Source: Tubiluchus corallicola (taxonomy: Eukaryota > Priapulida > Priapulimorpha > Priapulimorphida > Tubiluchidae). Taken from it: a DNA stretch of 45,000 nucleotides. The translations under genes and the position numbers were made by a program. The stretch spans positions 1 through 45,000 of the forward strand of contig JAQGDQ010001281.1 of assembly GCA_030141605.1 (NCBI GenBank). Direction: 5' to 3'. The notes below the pieces were generated by a model. It was not told the DNA's origin. It was given only the letters and a program-made list of their open reading frames with translations, and made no database searches. Positions 1 through 10,441 of the stretch are shown piece by piece; position 1 is the stretch's first letter, and every line of letters starts with the position of its first letter.

Positions 1-220
1 GGTGACCATTTGACACTTGCTATTCCTATAAGCAAACGTCATATGATGCGCCTAATTCGTTAGGTTATTTTTTTCTTTTCAATAGGTTTTTATAGTTATG
101 CGCTGATTTGCGCGTCATATATCTACCATTAGTACTCTGTGCTTATTGTATTAACTATGTGATAAAGTGAATAATTATCTATGAATGGTTGTCCTGAGTT
201 CCATTTAATTTTAGAGCTGT

Positions 221-601
221 CCCCTAGCTGACACGATGGATGTTCCCTGTTGTTTATACACTTTATGCAGACGACATTGCACTCATAGGAGATGTAAACA
301 ATGACACGCTCCCCTAGCTGACACGATGGATGTTCCCTGTTTATACACTTTATGCAGACGACATTGCACTCATAGAGATGTAAACAATGACACGCTCCCC
401 TAGCTGACACGATGGATGTTCCCTGTTGTTTATACACTTTATGCAGACGACATTGCACTCATAGGAGATGTAAACAATGACACGCTCCCCTAGCTGACAC
501 GATGGATGTTCCCTGTTGTTTATACACTTTATGCAGACGACATTGCACTCATAGGAGATGTAAACAATGACACGCTCCCCTAGCTGACACGATGGATGTT
601 C
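221..601. repeat. Subterminal 90-bp tandem array, left arm
   Basis: The unit starts CCCCTAGCTGACACGATGGA at 221, 311, 397, 487 and 577, giving spacings of 90, 86, 90 and 90 bp. Because 90 is divisible by 3, a spurious repetitive ORF runs through the array on the minus strand. Confidence 0.9.
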
Positions 602-1020
602 AAAGCCTTTATATCCCTGACGACTGACTAAGCACGAATCGTTATTAGATTATATATAAATTAGGAAAATTATCTGTCAAAAAAGTTTTATTTAAATATG
701 TTTACTTAAAAAATATTTAAAAAAGTGATATATAATATAATATATATAATATATAATATTTTTAAATAAATAAGTTTAGTTAAAAATACAGATATAATGC
801 ATAGTGCACCAAAATGTGTGTACAACATGACAGTACTTAAAAAATAAGTGGCATAATAATATAGACGATAGACCCAAAACATAATTATATCAAACTTGTT
901 ACCGATGAGTATAATATGAATTTTGGACTATGGTTATAAGTATTAAATTAGTTATTTTAGCTAAGCCTTTGTCAGTAAAGTTATAAATATTTCATATATT
1001 TTACGCAAAAATCTTATTAA

Positions 1021-1435
1021 CCCTTTAGCACCCGTTATATCCCGTGGGATACGAGAATATTTTCTGCCTTTAAAATTAATAAAATTTTAAAACTGACAGT
1101 TATTTGATCTGTTAATAGTTATTTTGATTTAAGCCAATAACAAGAGACTAAAAATGGTGATAAAATGGCAAACTAGAAAATCTACGTAGCATAAAAAACT
1201 GCGCAAGGTACAGTACTTTAGAGACGACTTTGTACAGATCAGTATAGCATGCATACTAAATGTCTTAAATACTTTAAAAAATTATCAGCAGTTGCAAAAT
1301 GAAGCACATTTTATGCTTCCATTGAATCCCAATGTATCCCGTGGGATACAGGCTGTATTTAGCGCGTGGGCACAGGTTGAAAAAAAATAGCCAAAAAATT
1401 TTTCTTATTAAAAAAATAATTTGGGATTGAAAGGG
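1021..1435 (+). mobile_element. TTAA-flanked MITE (piggyBac-like ends), copy A
   Basis: TTAA at 1017-1020 and 1436-1439 flanks a 415-bp element that begins CCCTTTAGCACCC and ends ...GAAAGGG, giving terminal repeats CCCTTT/AAAGGG. Near each end is the palindrome-like TATCCCGTGGGATAC. A TTAA target plus CCCTTT-type ends is the known signature of piggyBac-superfamily elements. There is no ORF, so it is non-autonomous. Three further copies are in the window. Confidence 0.75.
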
Positions 1436-1581
1436 TTAACGGCATTCGACTGTACCATCGTCAGTAACATACTTCACATTGAGATTACATCGACAAGTCT
1501 ATAGGTACCTGATCAAATTCTCTGGCACTTCGTGCTCGGGGGCGGTGTCACTTTTCTCACCCACCCACCTAACCACCTGTC

Positions 1582-2640
1582 TCTCTCTTCTCTCTCTCTC
1601 TAATAACTTCAATAATTTTAGCACTGTGACCAGAGGTCCAAGTAACTGGGACTTATTAATAAAAAAAGTTTATCTATGTACCCTGATAAGTCTTCTCTTA
1701 ATGTGCAAACCAGTTCAATTCCTTTAACTTTATTTTCAAACACTTGTACTGAAACTAGGCAAGTTTCCAGATAAAAATTCAAATTTCAAATTTACCGCTG
1801 TGTTCACGCATAAGCTGTCGCATGTGTGTAGTATATCACAAGCTAACACATCTGAACTGAGAGGTACAGCACATGTTTTTTGTACAACGCATTCTCGAAA
1901 TGTAGAAACTAATGCCCGTCTAACTAGCGAATGGCAAAATGCATGTAACAGCGAAGAACTAGTGGCACGAACGTGAAATTCTGTTCATATGGTTGTAATT
2001 CTTTCGCATAAGTCGTTTTTGGAAAAATAGTGTGTTTCCTTTCAACATTTTAAAGCGTAGATTGTTTTGACATACAGTTTAAGATCGGGTCCGGTTCTCA
2101 GGCATTTTAAATTACAATAGAATCACATTATCTTCTTAATAGCTGTTTGTTTCGTCAGTAATAGAATTGGTTTGATCTAATTCCACGTGATATGACTATT
2201 TTGTGCCGGAGTCTTCATAAAGTATCGCATTTCAGGGACACGTTTGTGATGGGCAATTACAGGCACGTCAGCGGCATGGCAAAGTTTAACGAACGCCGTT
2301 CTCCACGAAGGATGAACGTTTCCGACATCGCTTCCATGGTCAGTGACGCGTTAAGCGGCGTTTACGTAGCATCCGGATGCGGATGTGTTCTGCAACTGCG
2401 CGGAACAGCCTGCGGAAAAAATCCATAGGAATAGTTGCAGAAAAAGGAATTGCTCGTACGCAGGGTGCATAAACGGGTGTATTGAAAACTATATAAACCA
2501 ATTTTTAGCTCTTACACCCCCCTCCCCGTGCAGTTTTCACATACGGATGCTACATGAACACCACTTTACAATCTCAGAAAGGGTAACCGGTTACTGGTTC
2601 ACTCGTTTGCCTTGTAAACACTGTTATATGTACGATAATG
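1582..2640. other. Centre of foldback element, unassigned
   Basis: A short CT-rich run at 1581-1603 is followed by about 1 kb with no recognisable coding sequence. Small ORFs at 2192-2428 and 2385-2687 overlap in different frames and resemble no family I know. Most likely noncoding filler of the element. Confidence 0.4.
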
Positions 2641-2656
2641 TAAACCTGTTACTTAT

Positions 2657-3295
2657 ATATATAATAATAATCTTTATTTGCCATTAAAATACATTGATAA
2701 TCACTGATAAAAACTTTACAGAGATAATCAACCAGTGTTAGTTAATAAAAACTTACACTGCTAAAGGCAAATATGTCAGTGCAATCTAAACTACTGTGCA
2801 GTAATGGAAAGTAACGACGAATAAAATCAAACGTATTTACAACTATGCACAAAAAATGAAAAAACTATGATTTAATTAATATGGCCGTGGATATATGAAT
2901 TCTGAATTAGTGTGTATGTTGTCGTACTGGTGTGATGGTATTTCATATCTGGTTAATATTAGTGATTTTAATTTTGCTTTAGATGCTGACAGGCACTTGA
3001 TTTGTTTAACCTGTAATGGTAGAGAATTCCAAAGTAAAATTGCTTGTTTGATTACAGAGTTCGTTCCATAGTGGGCATTTGTCCTAATTTGTTTTAGATT
3101 ACTTGTTCTGGAATTAACGATAGGATTTGGAAAAAACGTAAATCTGTTATTCTGGAATGGTTTGCTGATGTTGTTAATGTATTTAAATATAAAAAGCAGA
3201 GTAAAATATTCTTTGTGTGCTTCAATGATTGGGATTTTTAAAGTTTTTCTCAGGTTAGTTGTACTGATAATACTGATATATATATATATATACAT
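2657..3295 (-). pseudogene. 5'-truncated LINE, reverse transcriptase C-terminal tail
   Basis: A 139-codon minus-strand ORF (2876-3295) ends with a pattern typical of the C-terminus of jockey/L2/CR1-type non-LTR retrotransposon polyproteins: R-x-N-A-H-Y-G, then ILLWNSLPLQVKQIK, then a basic KAKLKSLIL helix. Downstream on the minus strand is a ~220-bp 3' region ending in AATAAA and an ATT/AT-rich microsatellite, as in L2/CR1-type LINE tails. The polymerase core is missing, so this is a 5'-truncated dead copy. The first ~8 residues (YIYIYIS) are microsatellite translation. Confidence 0.65.
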
Positions 3296-3348
3296 TTAGT
3301 TAGTTAGCAAGGATTTTGATTTTTATCCTTTAAGTTGCATATTTAATT

Positions 3349-3387
3349 ATTATTTATTATTATTATTTATTATTATTATTATTATTA
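3349..3387. repeat. (ATT)n microsatellite
   Basis: ATT/TTATT-type trinucleotide run just beyond the truncated end of the LINE fragment. Confidence 0.8.
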
Positions 3388-3733
3388 ATTATTATTAAGT
3401 AATATTTACACAGTCATTACAGGCATGCCACGTTTTTGTTTAATAACTAATGAAGAAGGATTGATTTTAATGGCTAACTGAATTTGTTAAAACTGAGAAA
3501 AAGTGAAAAGGTTTGTTCGAAAATCTTTCAAACTCAATTTGAATTCGATACCGATTCGAAACACTGAAATTCGGTTCGATTCGAATTCGAAAGCCACAAC
3601 TTCTGGTAGGGAATGCTCGCACCTAGTTGTCGTCAATCGATGGAAGTGTGAAAATGTTGACTGTGCTAACTGTAGAAGTAAAAGCCTGGTGCACGGTTTG
3701 TTTGTTTTTCAGTTTTGTGCCTGTAGGATTTAA

Positions 3734-4266
3734 AGGAAAACCGGATGATTGTGTAAACACGAGTTCAGAATCAAGAATGCTCTGAAATATTGAAAATTAC
3801 AATAGCTTATTTTAAATCAAAGCTTAGATTAAATAATAATTACCTCGGATACTCAAATTTTGTTAAACATTCAAAGCTACGCACGGCTCAGTGAATCTAA
3901 TAAGATTGGCAACGGCGCCTTTTTGTCATGTGTGCGTAACCGACAAATAGAAGGCGGTACCGTGATAACCATGATCATGAACTGCAGTGTTAGTTTCTGA
4001 TTTCATATGACGTAGAGCCCATTTTTCATGACATCATGCATTTAAACAGTACTGTAACACCTATGCAAACGTGCTTGATGCCCAAGGGAAGATGTCTGCC
4101 ATTGCACAAGGTATGGTTAGTTTCTGACGTAAGCAATACCCGTTTACAGTTGCCATTAATTAACTTTCTAAGGTAATTATTCAAATATAAGGAACAATTG
4201 CCAACTTTTATAGGCAAGAGAGTAAATTAAAGTGAGATTGAGTCTAAACAATCGTCCGGTTTTCCT
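3734..4266. mobile_element. MITE with AGGAAAACCGG ends, copy 1
   Basis: TTAA at 3730-3733 and 4267-4270 flanks an element whose ends are inverted repeats: AGGAAAACCGGATGATTGT on the left, and the reverse complement of ACAATCGTCCGGTTTTCCT on the right. 533 bp, no coding sequence. A second, inverted copy is at 24132-24625. It sits in the centre of the foldback element. TTAA could be the target duplication or part of the terminal repeat. Confidence 0.65.
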
Positions 4267-4631
4267 TTAAAGTTACTAGTGTGAGCCAAATCAGTGGGTT
4301 CAGTAAATGATATTAGTAAGTTCAATGAAATGTGAAGAATACAAGCTACTGGTAAAAATGTTACCTGTTTGCATTCTAGGGTCCAAAAGATTTTGAGATC
4401 GGCGACATTCACGGCCTACGGCTGCATTCTCAAAAAATGATATTCGCTCGAAAGTTTTCGTTCGACCAGAACGATCCGGTGAGGCGACAGGTGGTTAGGT
4501 GGGTGGGTGAGAAAAGTGACACCGCCCCCGAGCACGAAGTGCCAGAGAATTTGATCAGGTACCTATAGACTTGTCGATGTAATCTCAATGTGAAGTATGT
4601 TACTGACGATGGTACAGTCGAATGCCGTTAA

Positions 4632-5046
4632 CCCTTTCAATCCCAAATTATTTTTTTAATAAGAAAAATTTTTTGGCTATTTTTTTTCAACCTGTGCCCA
4701 CGCGCTAAATACAGCCTGTATCCCACGGGATACATTGGGATTCAATGGAAGCATAAAATGTGCTTCATTTTGCAACTGCTGATAATTTTTTAAAGTATTT
4801 AAGACATTTAGTATGCATGCTATGCTGATCTGTACAAAGTCGTCTCTAAAGTACTGTACCTTGCTCAGTTTTTTATGCTATGTAGATTTTCTAGTTTGCC
4901 ATTTTATCACCATTTTTAGTCTCTTGTTATTGGCTTAAATCAAAATAACTATTAACAGATCAAATAACTGTCAGTTTTAAAATTTTATTAATTTTAAAGG
5001 CAGAAAATATTCTTGTATCCCACGGGATATAACGGGTGCGAAAGGG
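4632..5046 (-). mobile_element. TTAA-flanked MITE, copy B (right arm)
   Basis: Same 415-bp family in opposite orientation, at the mirror position of copy A. TTAA is at 4628-4631 and 5047-5050. It differs from copy A by a few substitutions (for example GCTCAG versus GCGCAG near the centre). Confidence 0.75.
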
Positions 5047-5467
5047 TTAATAAGATTTTTGCGTAAAATATATGAAATATTTATAACTTTACTGACAAAG
5101 GCTTAGCTAAAATAACTAATTTAATACTTATAACCATAGTCCAAAATTCATATTATACTCATCGGTAACAAGTTTGATATAATTATGTTTTGGGTCTATC
5201 GTCTATATTATTATGCCACTTATTTTTTAAGTACTGTCATGTTGTACACACATTTTGGTGCACTATGCATTATATCTGTATTTTTAACTAAACTTATTTA
5301 TTTAAAAATATTATATATTATATATATTATATTATATATCACTTTTTTAAATATTTTTTAAGTAAACATATTTAAATAAAACTTTTTTGACAGATAATTT
5401 TCCTAATTTATATATAATCTAATAACGATTCGTGCTTAGTCAGTCGTCAGGGATATAAAGGCTTTGA

Positions 5468-5850
5468 ACATCCATCGTGTCAGCTAGGGGAGCGTGTCAT
5501 TGTTTACATCTCCTATGAGTGCAATGTCGTCTGCATAAAGTGTATAAACAACAGGGAACATCCATCGTGTCAGCTAGGGGAGCGTGTCATTGTTTACATC
5601 TCCTATGAGTGCAATGTCGTCTGCATAAAGTGTATAAACAACAGGGAACATCCATCGTGTCAGCTAGGGGAGCGTGTCATTGTTTACATCTCCTATGAGT
5701 GCAATGTCGTCTGCATAAAGTGTATAAACAACAGGGAACATCCATCGTGTCAGCTAGGGGAGCGTGTCATTGTTTACATCTCCTATGAGTGCAATGTCGT
5801 CTGCATAAAGTGTATAAACAACAGGGAACATCCATCATGTCAGCTAGGGG
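5468..5850. repeat. Subterminal 90-bp tandem array, right arm
   Basis: Inverted counterpart of 221-601. The units beginning AACATCCATCGTGTCAGCTA recur every 90 bp (about 5467, 5557, 5647, 5737, 5827), so four full units and a partial one are present. Confidence 0.9.
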
Positions 5851-6064
5851 ACAGCTCTAAAATTAAATGGAACTCAGGACAACCAGTCATAGATAATTAT
5901 TCACTTTATCACATAGTTAATACAATAAGCACAGAGTACTAATGTGACGTATGACGTGCTATACATATCTATAAAATAACTGTTGAAAAGAAAAATTTAA
6001 CCTAACGAATTAGGCGGATTATATGACGTTGGCTAATAGGAATAGCAAGTGTCAAATGGTCACC

Positions 6065-6800
6065 TGTACAAAGGTGATGATGGAATTTATAACTTTAGAA
6101 TGAAGCCCGTATAAATAATTCAAGGTTAACCTAATCTAAAATTACAACCTGAACGACTCTGGGTAGATTTACAAAAGTTGTAGGAACCGGAATAAACTAG
6201 TTTGCAATACTGTAAATGAAAAGTCTAGCAGTAGAGTAGAACTCGTTCATGGGAATCCGGGAAACTGCTGGGACCTGTTTGCTTATCGATAGCTGCATCT
6301 TGCGGCATGACTGAATTGCTTCCTCCCGTTTTCAAAAATACATTTCTTCATTCTCTAGGAAGCTGGCCGAGCAATCTCTGAATCTCTTAACACGAAAAGC
6401 GTCGTTGTCTTTCCTTGAAGTTAAGAGGTGGTCCCTCCTGCCTAAGATGTTGCCAACCGACGCTTGTTGCGTGACTCCGTTCATGGCTCTGCAGTCTAAA
6501 GGAGGTAGGTGGCGCTATGATACAAATACAATAAATTCTGCATAAATCGAACACCTCGGAACCGGTAAAATTGTTCGAGTTATACGAGGGTACAAGTTTG
6601 ACAATGTTCGTAAGAAAACGAGATTGAGTCACTCATCAATGTCGGACTAAACACTACAGCCTGTGAAAATGACAAACTGTGCTTTTAATCAAATATCAAA
6701 TGATAATTTTTATGAATAATCAAAAATAAAATGACTGGTCCACCTCTATTGTAGTCTGAGTAGCGTGGTTAATAGAATTCGGCAATAATAATATTGTGAC
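6065..6800. other. Flank between foldback element and LINE relic
   Basis: Apart from the candidate exon at 6359-6504, I see no repeat or gene here. The minus-strand ORF at 6387-6632 has no recognisable family features. Confidence 0.4.
6359..6504 (+). CDS. Possible upstream exon of gene A
   Basis: A good acceptor (CTTCATTCTCTAG) precedes 6359 and a donor-like G|GTAGGT follows 6504. Between them one frame is open for 48 codons and ends with one extra base, which is exactly the phase exon 1 at 8867 needs; the junction would encode glycine. It contains ATGs at 6447 and 6483, so it could instead be a first exon beginning at one of these, for example MALQSKG. The peptide is unremarkable and no homology is apparent. 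The call rests only on splice sites and phase. Confidence 0.28.
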
Positions 6801-7035
6801 CTAGTTATTAAACCAGGTTAAACCATGTTCATCATCATCATCAGCAATGCCCCAAGTAGATTTATTTCTAAGGATCAATGCTGAAGTGTTTAAACCTTTC
6901 TGTGCAAAATCTAAATATGTTAACATTTGTCCTCCTGCAGGTTTTTTAGCTGGTTCTATGGCTTGTTGAAGAGCTATCTTCACTGGAACATCATCAGGTA
7001 GTCTAAGCACATGCCCAATTCATCTTAAACGGCGT
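6801..7035 (-). pseudogene. LINE relic, extreme C-terminus (GHVLRLPDD)
   Basis: On the minus strand a short reading frame matches the well-known C-terminal motif of RTE/CR1-like retrotransposon proteins, R-x-x-x-L-R-[W]-I-G-H-V-L-R-L-P-D-D. The tryptophan codon is a TGA stop here (near 7022-7024). Downstream are KKPAGGQ and a Y-L-D stretch. The fragment is cut off at about 7035, where the 49-bp array begins. Confidence 0.6.
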
Positions 7036-8088
7036 CTTAAGCTAGATCAGGGGCTCAGGGGATTGAGTCTGGGAGCTGAAGGAGAGCAGGCTAGATCAGG
7101 GGCTCAGGGGATTGAGTCTGGGAGCTGAAGGAGAGCAAGATAGATCAGGGGCTCAGGGGACTGAGTCTGGGAGCTGAAGGATAGCAGGCTAGATCAGGGG
7201 GCTCAGGGGATTGAGTCTGGGAGCTGAGGGAGAGCAGGCTAGGTCAGGGGCTCAGGGGATTGAGTCTGGGAGCTGAGGGACAGCAAGCTAGATCAGGGGC
7301 TCAGGGGATTGAGTCTGGGAGCTGAAGGAGAGCAAGCTAGATCAGGGGCTCAGGGGATTGAGTCTGGGAGCTGAAGGAGAGCAAGCTAGATCAGGGGCTC
7401 AGGGGATTGAGTCTGGGAGCTGAAGGAGAGCAAGCTAGATCAGGGGCTCAGGGGATTGAGTCTGGGAGCTGAGGGACAGCAAGCTAGATCAGGGGCTCAG
7501 GGGATTGAGTCTGGGAGCTGAAGGAGAGCAAGCTAGATCAGGGGCTCAGGGGATTGAGTCTGGGAGCTGAAGGAGAGCAGGCTAGATCAGGGGCTCAGGG
7601 GATTGAGTCTGGGAGCTGAAGGAGAGCAAGCTAGATCAGGGGCTCAGGGGATTGAGTCTGGGAGCTGAAGGAGAGCAGGCTAGATCAGGGGCTCAGGGGA
7701 TTGAGTCTGGGAGCTGAAGGAGAGCAGGCTAGATCAGGGGTCTCAGGGGATTGAGTCTCGGAGCTGAAGGAGAGCAGGCTAGATCAGGGGGCTCAGGGGA
7801 TTGAGTCTGGGAGTTGAGGGAGAGCAGGCTAGATCAGGGGCTCAGGGGATTGAGTCTGGGAGCTGAAGGAGAGCAAGCTAGATCAGGGGCTCAGGGGATT
7901 GAGTCTGGGAGCTGAAGGAGAGCAGGCTAGATCAGGGGGCTCAGGGGATTGAGTCTGGGAGCTGAAGGAGAGTAGGCTAGATCAGGGGCTCAGGGGATTG
8001 AGTCTGGGAGCTGAAGGAGAGCAGGCTAGATCAGGGGCTCAGGGGATTGAGTCTGGGAGCTGAAGGAGAGCAGGCTAGATCAGGGGGC
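7036..8088. repeat. 49-bp minisatellite, about 21 units
   Basis: The unit begins GCTAGATCAGGGGCTCAGGG (7041, 7090 and on) and contains GGGATTGAGTCTGGGAGCTG. Units vary by single bases and by 3 versus 4-5 G after ATCA. It is G-rich on the plus strand. It lies upstream of gene A exon 1 and would be intronic if exon 6359-6504 is real. Confidence 0.93.
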
Positions 8089-8225
8089 TTGGCATTACTA
8101 TCTGTTATATTTATTGTGTTTGATGTTCAATAAACGTGTAGTTTTATAATCAGACTCTTCATAGTTTTGCCATCCCTAAAACACCAATAATCAGCTAGAC
8201 ACAAACAATACAACGAACTATTTTA
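8089..8225 (+). repeat. Dispersed repeat, copy 1
   Basis: From GGCTTGGCATTACTATC through TGTTTGATGTTCAATAAACG to AATAATCAGC, this matches 11644-11800. It contains an AATAAA and may be the 3' part of a retroelement. It directly follows the last unit of the 49-bp array. Confidence 0.5.
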
Positions 8226-8296
8226 CTTTGTATTTGTTTGCCCACTTTGTTTTAGGAAAATTTTTTTGCATTTTCACTTGCGATGGATCAGGCTTC

Positions 8297-8665
8297 CCAC
8301 GGTCGGAAAAATCCTTGAGAACGCAGGCTATCCTGCAAAACCATGGAAAAATCTGGGAAAACATTTTGGTGTAAAAAATCAGGGAAAATTATGAAAGGGT
8401 TGCAAAAATAATCACTGTGAACTGATATTTTTTAGCGATTCGTGTTCAAATAAAATTTTACTACGGCAGGTTCCCAGTTTCAATTTCTGTTCCAAAAATA
8501 ATGATTGGCCGACACATTATATATCAGTATATGTATGAATGTCCATACACAAAAATGTTTGAATATCTATGCTGGTAATGCAATTTCTACTTATCTTTGT
8601 CGTGGAAAATCAATATTTCGTTAGGGAACAGTCGGGGAAATTTATTTCAAAATTCTGTGGGAACC
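8297..8665. mobile_element. Probable MITE with GGCTTCCCACG ends
   Basis: The left end GGTTCCCAC-like (TCAGGCTTCCCACGG) and right end CTGTGGGAACCATGGG are imperfect inverted repeats. The interior has the GGAAAAATC/GGGAAAA motifs common in MITEs with such ends. No ORF. Confidence 0.35.
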
Positions 8666-8866
8666 ATGGGTGGCAGATTTGCCAGTTTACGTTGCCATGA
8701 CGACGTGTATGAGTTTTCTTCCTTGCATTGGCTTCAGTGATGCTGTCTCAGATGCCGATGTCATCTACATCGAATTGACATTTGTGCTAACTGCGTATCG
8801 TTGAAATGCACTGCTACTCTTTCCATAGTTAAAATTGTTTAACATTGCCTGTTGTTTAAACTTTAG

Positions 8867-8913
8867 GTTTAACGAAGCTTGACGAGTACAAAATCTGGAT
8901 TGAATTTACTGCT
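8867..8913 (+). CDS. Gene A exon 1 (first confident)
   Basis: Acceptor TTTAAACTTTAG, donor GCT|GTAAGT. Only one frame is open; it begins with two bases of a split codon and then reads LTKLDEYKIWIEFTA, ending on a codon boundary that fits exon 2. Contains an aromatic-rich I-W-I-E-F strand. Confidence 0.6.
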
Positions 8914-10247
8914 GTAAGTATGGCTTTAGTTTGTACCCAGTCCGGGCAAAGAAATGGCAAAAATCGACATCGAACTGTGCGATTGCTATTTACTGGTGAC
9001 AATTTTAGCATTCAACAATATGACTAGCTGACTGTTAAATTACTCAGAAAGCATCAAATTAACACAAATTTCGACACAGAAAACATTAATATATAATTTT
9101 TACTGAGGCTACAGGTAGGTATGCCTCTGGACAGCAGCAAGAATATGTCAGTATATGTATGCATTGCGTTGCGGGCTATGTCAATTTTTACATTTCTATA
9201 GTTCACGTTACTTCATACAGATACCATCACATCTTTCTCCTTCTTTCTATTCTCTATTAACCTTTCTTTTCTACTCCTTTACTGCTCTTTTCTATTACAC
9301 TCAATCTACATTCATTACTTCATACAGATACCATCACATCTTTCTCCTTCTTTCTATTCTCTATTAACCTTTCTCTTCTACTCCTTTACTGCTCTTTTCT
9401 ATTACACTCAATCTACATTCATTACTTCATACAGATACCATCACATCTTTTTCCTTCTTTCTATTCTCTATTAACCTTTCTCTTCTACTCCTTTACTGCT
9501 CTTTTCTATTACACTCAATTTACATTCATTACTTCATACAGATACCATCACATCTTTCTCCTTCTTTCTAGTCTCTATTAACCTTTCTTTTCTACTCCTT
9601 TACTGCTCTTTTCTACTTCACTCAGTCCACATTCATTTGGGGTGCTCTAAACAAGTAATTACTTCTTGAGTACCCCACGGGTCATTTGCGGCTTGGCATC
9701 CTGTGTACATAATAATAAATATGTTATTAAATACTTTTATGTACAATGCTGTATTGAACGTTGCAGATTTATTTAATAAATAAATAAAAGATGAAAATCT
9801 TGTGTTGGTGCTGCACAGATTAATGGTAAATTTGAGAAACAAAAACAGAAATGCATTAAATGAAAGTAAAAAAAAATAATGATTCACATACCTGAATACA
9901 GCATGCTGCCAAGACTCAGGTTCACAAAATTTGGAGGTTTGTATACGTTGTAGGCAATGCGTAAAATTTAGACATTTTATAAAATTTCTAGGCATTTCGA
10001 GAAAAGTGGGAAATAAATCTTTTTCCGGAGACTTTTTCAAACTTTTCCTAGACGTTTTGTATGATAACTAGGATTTCTTTGAAATGTGTAAAGTCACTTA
10101 GGCAACGTGTAAAATGAACATTGAATTTTTTCTAGGCATTGTATGAATTGGATAAAACAATACTTAGCTAACATACTAAACTTACTGGTGTAGTCATGGA
10201 AGAAGAGGCTAATATTTCTCTCTCTCTATCTCTTTCTCTCTCTCTCT

Positions 10248-10336
<89 letters not shown>

Positions 10337-10397
10337 ACTTTCTGTTCCTCTCTCTCAACTCTCAATCTCTCTCTCTCTCCCTCCCTCCTCTCTCTCT

Positions 10398-10441
<44 letters not shown>

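Larger units (their letters stand above)
1..1581 (+). repeat. Left arm of the 6-kb inverted repeat
   Basis: This arm pairs with 4486-6064. Differences are scattered single bases and small indels; for example, one 90-bp unit here is only 86 bp long. Bases 602-1016 are AT-rich and show no gene. The short ORFs in the arm come from the tandem array being open in one frame. Confidence 0.85.
1..6064. mobile_element. Foldback-type element with ~1.58-kb inverted arms
   Basis: Bases 1-1581 are the near-identical reverse complement of 4486-6064. The outer ends both read GGTGACCATTTGACACTTGC inward, and the inner edge is the CACCTGTC/GACAGGTG stretch next to the 2.9-kb centre. Each arm has, from outside in, a short unique end, a 90-bp tandem array, an AT-rich stretch, one TTAA-flanked MITE and a short GC-richer segment. 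The centre holds a LINE 3' tail, a second MITE family and unassigned DNA. Very long inverted repeats with subterminal tandem arrays are typical of foldback/Galileo-like DNA elements. No transposase is visible, so this would be a non-autonomous copy. The left flank lies outside the window, so neither a target duplication nor the true left limit can be judged. Confidence 0.72.
4486..6064 (-). repeat. Right arm of the 6-kb inverted repeat
   Basis: Reverse complement of 1-1581, ending ...AATGGTCACC at 6064. The sequence after 6064 (TGTACAAAGG) may be flanking DNA, but the arm could extend further because the partner sequence to the left of base 1 is not shown. Confidence 0.85.

Noticed and set aside
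129-458. 109-codon minus-strand ORF with Cys-rich 30-residue repeats
   Set aside because: The 90-bp foldback array read in frame; the mirrored array in the other arm shows the same pattern.
1-6064. Maverick/Polinton or viral-type element
   Set aside because: Long inverted arms fit, but no polymerase, integrase or capsid-like frame exists in the centre.
7041-8088. Regularly spaced repeats resembling a CRISPR array
   Set aside because: Units are contiguous with no unique spacers, and the context is eukaryotic.
8694-8802. 35-codon ORF starting MTTCMSFLP before exon 1
   Set aside because: No splice sites consistent with exon 1 phase and it ends in a stop before the acceptor.
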